A DNA stretch of 25,711 nt, taken from contig CAZVRJ010000035.1 in the NCBI GenBank assembly GCA_964629885.1, forward strand, positions 1-25,711, in the 5' to 3' direction. Made by a program: the position numbers and the translations under genes. Below the pieces are notes generated by a model. It saw nothing but the letters and a program-made list of their open reading frames with translations, had not been told where the DNA came from and did not search any database. This DNA is from CAYWCV01 sp964629885 (GTDB taxonomy: Bacteria > Bacteroidota > Rhodothermia > Balneolales > CAYWCV01). This document shows, in pieces, positions 21,595-25,711 of the stretch (position 1 is its first letter; the number at the start of each line of letters is the position of its first letter).

Positions 21595-23310
21595 ATGGAA
21601 AGTAAAAGAGTAACGCGTCAAATTGAGGCGTTGGAAAAAATGCCCACTGGCATCGAGGGGTTTGATGAAATCACCGGTGGTGGACTACCACGCCGTCGCA
21701 CGACGCTGATCATCGGTGGGCCTGGCTGCGGAAAAACGATCTTCGCACTTCAGACGCTGGTCAATGGTGTACGCCTTTGGGATGAGCCGGGTATTTTTGT
21801 CGCATTCGAGGAAAAATCGCACCAGATCATTGCCAACGCGGAATCTTTTGGCTGGGATCTAGCGACCCTTGAGCAGGAGGGTAAACTCTTCTTCCTAGAT
21901 GCTCACCTATCCGCCGACGACGTACCAAGCGGCAGCTTTGATTTGATTGGAATGTTGGCAAGTCTTAAGGCAAAAGCCGAGGAGATGGGCGCCAAGCGCA
22001 TCGTGTTCGACTCTCTCGATGCCCTACTTACACTTCTCAACGATCCCGTCGTTGAGCGACAAGAGCTCTACCGCCTCCATGAGTGGTTGTCGGATGCTGG
22101 TCCTACGGGCATCATCACCGGCAGAATCGAGACGCATGACCCGCTGCTTTCGGTGAGATATGGTTTTATGCAATTCATGGCTGACTGCGTTATTTTACTC
22201 GACCATCATATGGAAGAGCGGGTCTCGCTGCGTGAACTGCGTGTCTTGAAATACCGGGGCTCCAACTTCGCGGAAAACCAGCTCCCATTAGTCATCAGCC
22301 CCACGGGGATACAAGTCACCAACTTCGGCCTGCAGGACTTTGCCGTCGAGGCTCAAACCGAGCGTCTGTCAACCGGCATTGAACGCCTCGACACGATGTT
22401 GAGCGGCGGGTTTTACCGAGGGTCAAGTGTGCTGATCACGGGTGCGCCGGGCACGGCCAAAACGACATTGAGTGCCTCTTTTTCGCAAGCCGCCTGTAGT
22501 CGCGGCGAGAAAACACTCTACGTCTCCTTCGATGAAAGAGACACCGAGATCGTTCGGAACCTTGCTTCGGTCAACATTCGTTTGAAACCGTACCTCGAGT
22601 CTGGAGTTCTGAAGATATACTCCGAACGCTCAGAGGCTAGAAGTGCAGAAGAACACCTGATGAGGATCAAGGCGCTGATCCGCGAGGAGAAACCCCGCTG
22701 CCTAGTTATTGATCCGCTCACAGCGATGATCAAGGCGGGTGGACGGGTCGCGGCGCTGGGAATGTCTCAGGATTTGGTACGTTCAGCCAAGGCACAGGGG
22801 ATTACACTCGTGACTACTGGCCTTGCCGAGGGAACCGAATCCCAGACAGAAAACACAGAGATCGGCATCTCAGCGATTGCGGATACTTGGATCCACGTCA
22901 GCTTTATGGCACAGGGTGGTGAACGCAACCGGGCACTGACAATCGTCAAGTCACGTGGCACCAGGCACTCCAACCAGGTGCGTGAACTTATCTTAAGTGA
23001 TCAGGGCGTGACCCTGACCGATGTTTACACCACCGGTGGCGAGGTGTTAATGGGAAGTCTGCGCTGGGGAAAAATGCGAATGGAAGCCGCAGAGAAGGAA
23101 CGCACCCGAGCAGCAGACGAACGCAAGCGGAGTGAATTAACTCTCTCTGAAGTGGAGACCCTTGCGCGCATGGAAGCCCTCCAGCGGCAGCTTGAGGCGC
23201 AACGAGCCGAACTCGCTTTTTATACCACCCAGCAAAAGGTACAAGAAGAAGAATGGAGATTAAAACAAAAGGATCTTGGTGAAATACGCGACGCAGACAA
23301 GGAAGTATGA
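21595..23310 (+). CDS. kaiC: KaiC-family ATPase with C-terminal coiled coil
   Basis: This is a two-domain RecA-like ATPase of 571 residues. CI has Walker A GGPGCGKT (41-48) and catalytic Glu72/Glu73 in FVAFEEKSHQIIANAESFGW, very close to cyanobacterial KaiC. CII has GAPGTAKT (283-290) and Asp313/Glu314 where cyanobacterial KaiC has Glu-Glu. At the phosphorylation site, cyanobacterial HISTITDT reads GISAIADT here: Ser426 is kept, the Thr is Ala427, and Thr421 matches the position of Thr426. After about residue 490 the chain is a charged helix with RMEALQRQLEAQRAEL, a likely coiled coil. kaiB follows after one base. A GTG three codons upstream is an alternative start. ATPase or partial clock function is likely; a true circadian oscillator is not shown. 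Confidence 0.93.
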   Translation: MESKRVTRQIEALEKMPTGIEGFDEITGGGLPRRRTTLIIGGPGCGKTIFALQTLVNGVRLWDEPGIFVAFEEKSHQIIANAESFGWDLATLEQEGKLFFLDAHLSADDVPSGSFDLIGMLASLKAKAEEMGAKRIVFDSLDALLTLLNDPVVERQELYRLHEWLSDAGPTGIITGRIETHDPLLSVRYGFMQFMADCVILLDHHMEERVSLRELRVLKYRGSNFAENQLPLVISPTGIQVTNFGLQDFAVEAQTERLSTGIERLDTMLSGGFYRGSSVLITGAPGTAKTTLSASFSQAACSRGEKTLYVSFDERDTEIVRNLASVNIRLKPYLESGVLKIYSERSEARSAEEHLMRIKALIREEKPRCLVIDPLTAMIKAGGRVAALGMSQDLVRSAKAQGITLVTTGLAEGTESQTENTEIGISAIADTWIHVSFMAQGGERNRALTIVKSRGTRHSNQVRELILSDQGVTLTDVYTTGGEVLMGSLRWGKMRMEAAEKERTRAADERKRSELTLSEVETLARMEALQRQLEAQRAELAFYTTQQKVQEEEWRLKQKDLGEIRDADKEV

Positions 23311-23311
23311 T

Positions 23312-23647
23312 ATGAGAGTGCAAAACCGAAAGAAGAAACAGATGTCGACCGGGGACGGGAATATCATCCTGTTAAGGCTTTATGTCGCGGACAAGCCGCC
23401 TAACTCCGCTCGTGCCATGACCAACCTCCAGTCAATCTGCTCGGAATATTTGCATGGTCGTTACCATATCGAAGTAATTGACATCCTCAAGGAGCCATTA
23501 CGCGCCCTCAGCGAGGGAGTTCTAGTAACACCCACTCTGGTCAGAATGTCGCCGCAGCCAATGCGGACGATTTTGGGCGACCTGAGCAATAGATCTACAG
23601 TATTACTGGCTCTGGATCTGGAAGGTGGCATAGAATGCGCAATTTGA
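23312..23647 (+). CDS. kaiB: KaiB-family protein
   Basis: This 111-residue KaiB has the thioredoxin-like start ILLRLYVADKPPNSARAMTN and the conserved block VTPTLVRMSPQPMRTILGDL then SNR, the region that refolds when KaiB binds the CI ring of KaiC. The first ten residues (RVQNRKKKQ) are basic and may be extra; an ATG at 23342 would give a 101-residue protein nearer the usual length. It starts one base after the kaiC stop and overlaps the kinase gene by 13 bp, so the three are one translational unit. It lacks the acidic tail of cyanobacterial KaiB. Confidence 0.93.
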   Translation: MRVQNRKKKQMSTGDGNIILLRLYVADKPPNSARAMTNLQSICSEYLHGRYHIEVIDILKEPLRALSEGVLVTPTLVRMSPQPMRTILGDLSNRSTVLLALDLEGGIECAI

Positions 23648-25233
23648 AGTCCTCTGTTAACAATTCAGACCATCGGCAGACACATCGATTGATGGATGAG
23701 CTTTTCTTGGCACTAATCGAGAATGCTATGGACATAATCACGATCATTGATGCCAATGGAGTCATCCGCTTTCAAACCACAACCGTTGAAATGGTGCTGG
23801 GATACAAGCAGGCTGAGCTGATTGGCGTGAACATTGATATGTTGCTTCACCCTGAAGATGTTGCAAGGGCGCAGGCTGCGATAAAGTTGGCGAAGGCTTC
23901 TAATAATCGGACTCATGAAAATGTGCAAATCCTAGAGACACGATTGTTACACAAAGATGGATCTTGGAGGGTGCTTGAATCTCTAGTCAAAAAACTGCCG
24001 TCTATTCATTACGTGGAGGGCATCGTCATCAATTCCCGCGATATCACCAAACGAAAGCAAGCGGAAAAAGAATTGATTCTGGCCAAAGAGCACGCCGAGC
24101 AAAGCGACAAATTAAAATCTGCCTTTCTCGCCAACATGTCGCATGAAATCAGGACACCCATAAACGGCATTTTAGGTTTTTCTGAATTATTGAAAGAACC
24201 CGGTCTTACCGGAGAACAGCAACAAGAATATATCAGAATTATTGAGGTAAGTGGCGCCCGTATGTTGAATATCATCAATGAAATCGTCGATATTTCAAAA
24301 ATTGAAGCTAACGTGATGAAAGTTGACATTCAGGAAGTTAATGTAAACGAGAAAATCGAATTCATTTACGACTTCTTTAAACCCGTGGTTGAAGAAAAAG
24401 GAATGAAGCTTTTCTTAAAAAACACGTTGCCTTCGAATGAAGCAATTATTAGAACAGACAATGACAAAATCTATTCGATTATCACCAATCTTATTAAAAA
24501 TGCCATTAAGTTCAGCGAAGTAGGCACTATAGAACTTGGTTATATAAAAAAGGGTGAAACACTTGAATTTTATGTGAAAGACACAGGAATTGGGATTCCA
24601 AAAGATAAGCAATCAGAAATATTTGAGCGTTTTATTCAGGCTGATATTTCTAGTATTATGGCTCGCCAGGGGGCAGGGTTAGGCTTATCGATTGCCAAAG
24701 CCTACGTGGAAATGCTTGGCGGGAAAATTTGGGTGGAAAGTGAAGTAGGCATTGGCTCAACATTTAGTTTTACCTTGCCATATGATGCTGTATTGGAAGA
24801 AAAGAAAGCGATTTTAAGTATTGTTCCGGAAAAAAAGAAAGATAGTCATAGTAACCTCCAAGTTTCTGGGCTGAAAATATTAATTGCCGAGGACGATGAA
24901 ATATCTGAAATGATTCTTGCAATTAGTGTCAAAAAGTATGGCAAAGAAATATTAAAGGCAAAGAACGGAAAAGAAGCAGTAGAAGTCATTCGCAATAATT
25001 CGGACATTGATTTAATTATGATGGATATACAAATGCCTATTATGAATGGTTATGAAGCTACCCGACAAATACGAACATTTAACAATAAAGTAATAATAAT
25101 TGCCCAAACCGCTTTTGCTTTATCTAGCGACAGGGAAAAGTCGATAGTAGCAGGATGCAATGAACATATTACAAAGCCAATAAATAAAAATGAATTAGTA
25201 TCACTACTAGAAAAGTATTTCACTAGTAATTGA
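23635..25233 (+). CDS. Hybrid histidine kinase: PAS, HisKA, HATPase, receiver
   Basis: This is a soluble 532-residue hybrid sensor kinase. Domains in order: PAS (about 25-140, with MVLGYKQAELIG and a PAC segment LLHKDGSWRVLES), HisKA (about 160-225) with phospho-acceptor His170 in SHEIRTPINGILGFSELL, HATPase (about 270-382) with Asn285/Asn289 (NLIKNAIKFS), DTGIGIP and GAGLGLSIAKAYVEMLGG, and a receiver (about 412-530) with Asp420/421, phospho-acceptor Asp464 (MMDIQMP) and Lys514 (ITKP). No transmembrane helix is present, so it senses inside the cell. Its start overlaps kaiB, making it the likely output or input partner of KaiBC. The C-terminal two thirds are clearly more A+T-rich than the PAS part. 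Phosphate may pass on to an unlinked phosphotransfer protein. Confidence 0.94.
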   Translation: MRNLKSSVNNSDHRQTHRLMDELFLALIENAMDIITIIDANGVIRFQTTTVEMVLGYKQAELIGVNIDMLLHPEDVARAQAAIKLAKASNNRTHENVQILETRLLHKDGSWRVLESLVKKLPSIHYVEGIVINSRDITKRKQAEKELILAKEHAEQSDKLKSAFLANMSHEIRTPINGILGFSELLKEPGLTGEQQQEYIRIIEVSGARMLNIINEIVDISKIEANVMKVDIQEVNVNEKIEFIYDFFKPVVEEKGMKLFLKNTLPSNEAIIRTDNDKIYSIITNLIKNAIKFSEVGTIELGYIKKGETLEFYVKDTGIGIPKDKQSEIFERFIQADISSIMARQGAGLGLSIAKAYVEMLGGKIWVESEVGIGSTFSFTLPYDAVLEEKKAILSIVPEKKKDSHSNLQVSGLKILIAEDDEISEMILAISVKKYGKEILKAKNGKEAVEVIRNNSDIDLIMMDIQMPIMNGYEATRQIRTFNNKVIIIAQTAFALSSDREKSIVAGCNEHITKPINKNELVSLLEKYFTSN

Positions 25234-25237
25234 AATC

Positions 25238-25375
25238 GGTTACCGGTTACCAGTTACCAGTTACCAGTTATCGGTTATCTGTGGTCATTAGCTCGAAAAT
25301 TGCACTATAGCCCTTGGGGCCTCTTTTTTTGCGCCAATTGCAAATTACGATAACTGATAACCGATAACCGATAAC
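25238..25375. repeat. Inverted arrays of 7-bp RGTTAYC units between convergent genes
   Basis: Six units (GGTTACC, AGTTACC, AGTTATC, GGTTATC; 25238-25279) face four inverted units (GATAACT/GATAACC; 25349-25375) across a 69-bp centre. The left array begins four bases after the kinase stop and the right ends one base before the transaminase stop. The unit length, A/G and C/T transitions and the position between convergent genes match the arrays at 5306-5922. Confidence 0.85.
25310..25330 (+). terminator. Possible terminator after the Kai operon
   Basis: A short hairpin GCCC-ttg-GGGC is followed by CTCTTTTTTT. The stem is only 4 bp, so it is weak by itself; the surrounding inverted array could add a longer stem. 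Confidence 0.35.
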
Positions 25376-25376
25376 A

Positions 25377-25711
25377 TTAATCCAGCTTCGGTTCGGGGTG
25401 TGCGTTGTACATGATCTTACGTGCTTTTAAGCCGGGGCAGAGGTCGATTGCCTGTTTGAGCGATACATCCATGATGTTGAAGGCTTCGTCGATGTGTGCC
25501 TTCGAGACGTTGAGCGCCGGACGGAAGCGCACGCTGGTGGCGCCACAAGGGAGGATGATCATCGAGTTGTCGTAGCACTTGTCGATAAAGGCCTTGCGGG
25601 CATGTGCATCAGGGAAGTCGAATGCGCAGAAGAGTCCCTTGCCGCGGGCGTTCTTCACGAACTCGTTGCTGTCGCAGAAGCTAGTGAGGCGGTCGAGCAG
25701 GTAGGCGCCCA
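25377..25711 (-). CDS. L-lysine 6-transaminase, C-terminal part (5' end beyond window)
   Basis: The frame enters from the right edge and ends at the TAA at 25377-25379, giving 110 C-terminal residues of a class III PLP-dependent aminotransferase. The pattern NARGKGLFCAFDFP, then MIILPCGATSVRFRPALNV, is typical of L-lysine 6-transaminase, which converts lysine and 2-oxoglutarate to 2-aminoadipate semialdehyde and glutamate. The PLP-binding Lys lies outside the window, so the exact substrate is less certain. It is convergent with the Kai operon, and its stop touches the inverted 7-bp array. The 2-oxoglutarate link fits the hydroxyproline pathway only loosely. Confidence 0.78.
   Translation of the reverse strand, partial: GAYLLDRLTSFCDSNEFVKNARGKGLFCAFDFPDAHARKAFIDKCYDNSMIILPCGATSVRFRPALNVSKAHIDEAFNIMDVSLKQAIDLCPGLKARKIMYNAHPEPKLD

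Overview
The window looks like chromosomal DNA of a free-living heterotroph from the Bacteroidota/Chlorobiota side of bacteria. Supporting signs are TAnnTTTG boxes ahead of several genes (the -7 element of the Bacteroidota primary sigma factor), Bacteroidota-style hybrid histidine kinase modules, and many short intergenic repeat families. PurL is the short form rather than the long fused form usual in Bacteroidia, so a basal lineage such as Ignavibacteria/Kapabacteria or a relative is possible. The placement is tentative. No rRNA, tRNA, CRISPR array or complete insertion sequence was seen.

Layout. (1) 1-3400, minus strand: a tightly packed trans-4-hydroxyproline catabolic operon in transcription order: pyrroline-4-hydroxy-2-carboxylate deaminase (DapA family), 2-oxoglutarate semialdehyde dehydrogenase, 4-hydroxyproline 2-epimerase (last codons cut by the window edge). 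(2) 3499-5303, plus: a FluC/CrcB fluoride channel and an iron-sulfur L-serine dehydratase. (3) 5301-5926: a compact element with a four-helix-bundle (S23/Avd-like) gene between inverted arrays of 7-bp and 6-bp tandem repeats. The arrays touch the stop codons of both neighbouring genes. (4) 5924-7816, minus: lemA followed by two TPM-domain genes. (5) 7929-11924, plus: a YjjG-like HAD phosphatase, a REP/MITE-like inverted repeat, purL and a short-chain dehydrogenase that lacks the usual catalytic Ser. (6) 12008-13285, minus: a class-C beta-lactamase-fold serine hydrolase. (7) 13514-15202, plus: an LctP-type lactate permease. (8) 15206-16691: a Phd/YefM-PIN toxin-antitoxin pair with a consensus promoter embedded in a palindrome, then a 32-codon ORF translationally coupled to an unknown 222-residue protein. 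(9) 17034-21352: a DUF1287 protein, a gene broken by an in-frame TGA, a lipoprotein alpha/beta hydrolase, a DoxX-like protein and an AT-rich unknown gene, all among many copies of one inverted repeat family (core AACCACTGAT). (10) 21595-25233, plus: a kaiC-kaiB-hybrid histidine kinase operon. (11) 25238-25375: inverted 7-bp arrays; then 25377-25711, minus: the 3' end of an L-lysine 6-transaminase gene.

How the genes work together. Hydroxyproline degradation ends in 2-oxoglutarate. Serine dehydratase and lactate permease deliver pyruvate or lactate, which fits growth on protein-derived substrates. The Kai operon is the most distinctive system. KaiC keeps both P-loop domains and the CI catalytic glutamates, but by eye it has Ser-Ala where cyanobacterial KaiC has the Ser-Thr phosphorylation pair. 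It also ends in a long charged helix, no kaiA is present, and kaiB overlaps a PAS-kinase-receiver gene. The most distinctive structural feature is the four-helix-bundle gene enclosed by inverted heptamer/hexamer arrays. A similar inverted heptamer array without a gene lies at the right end of the window.
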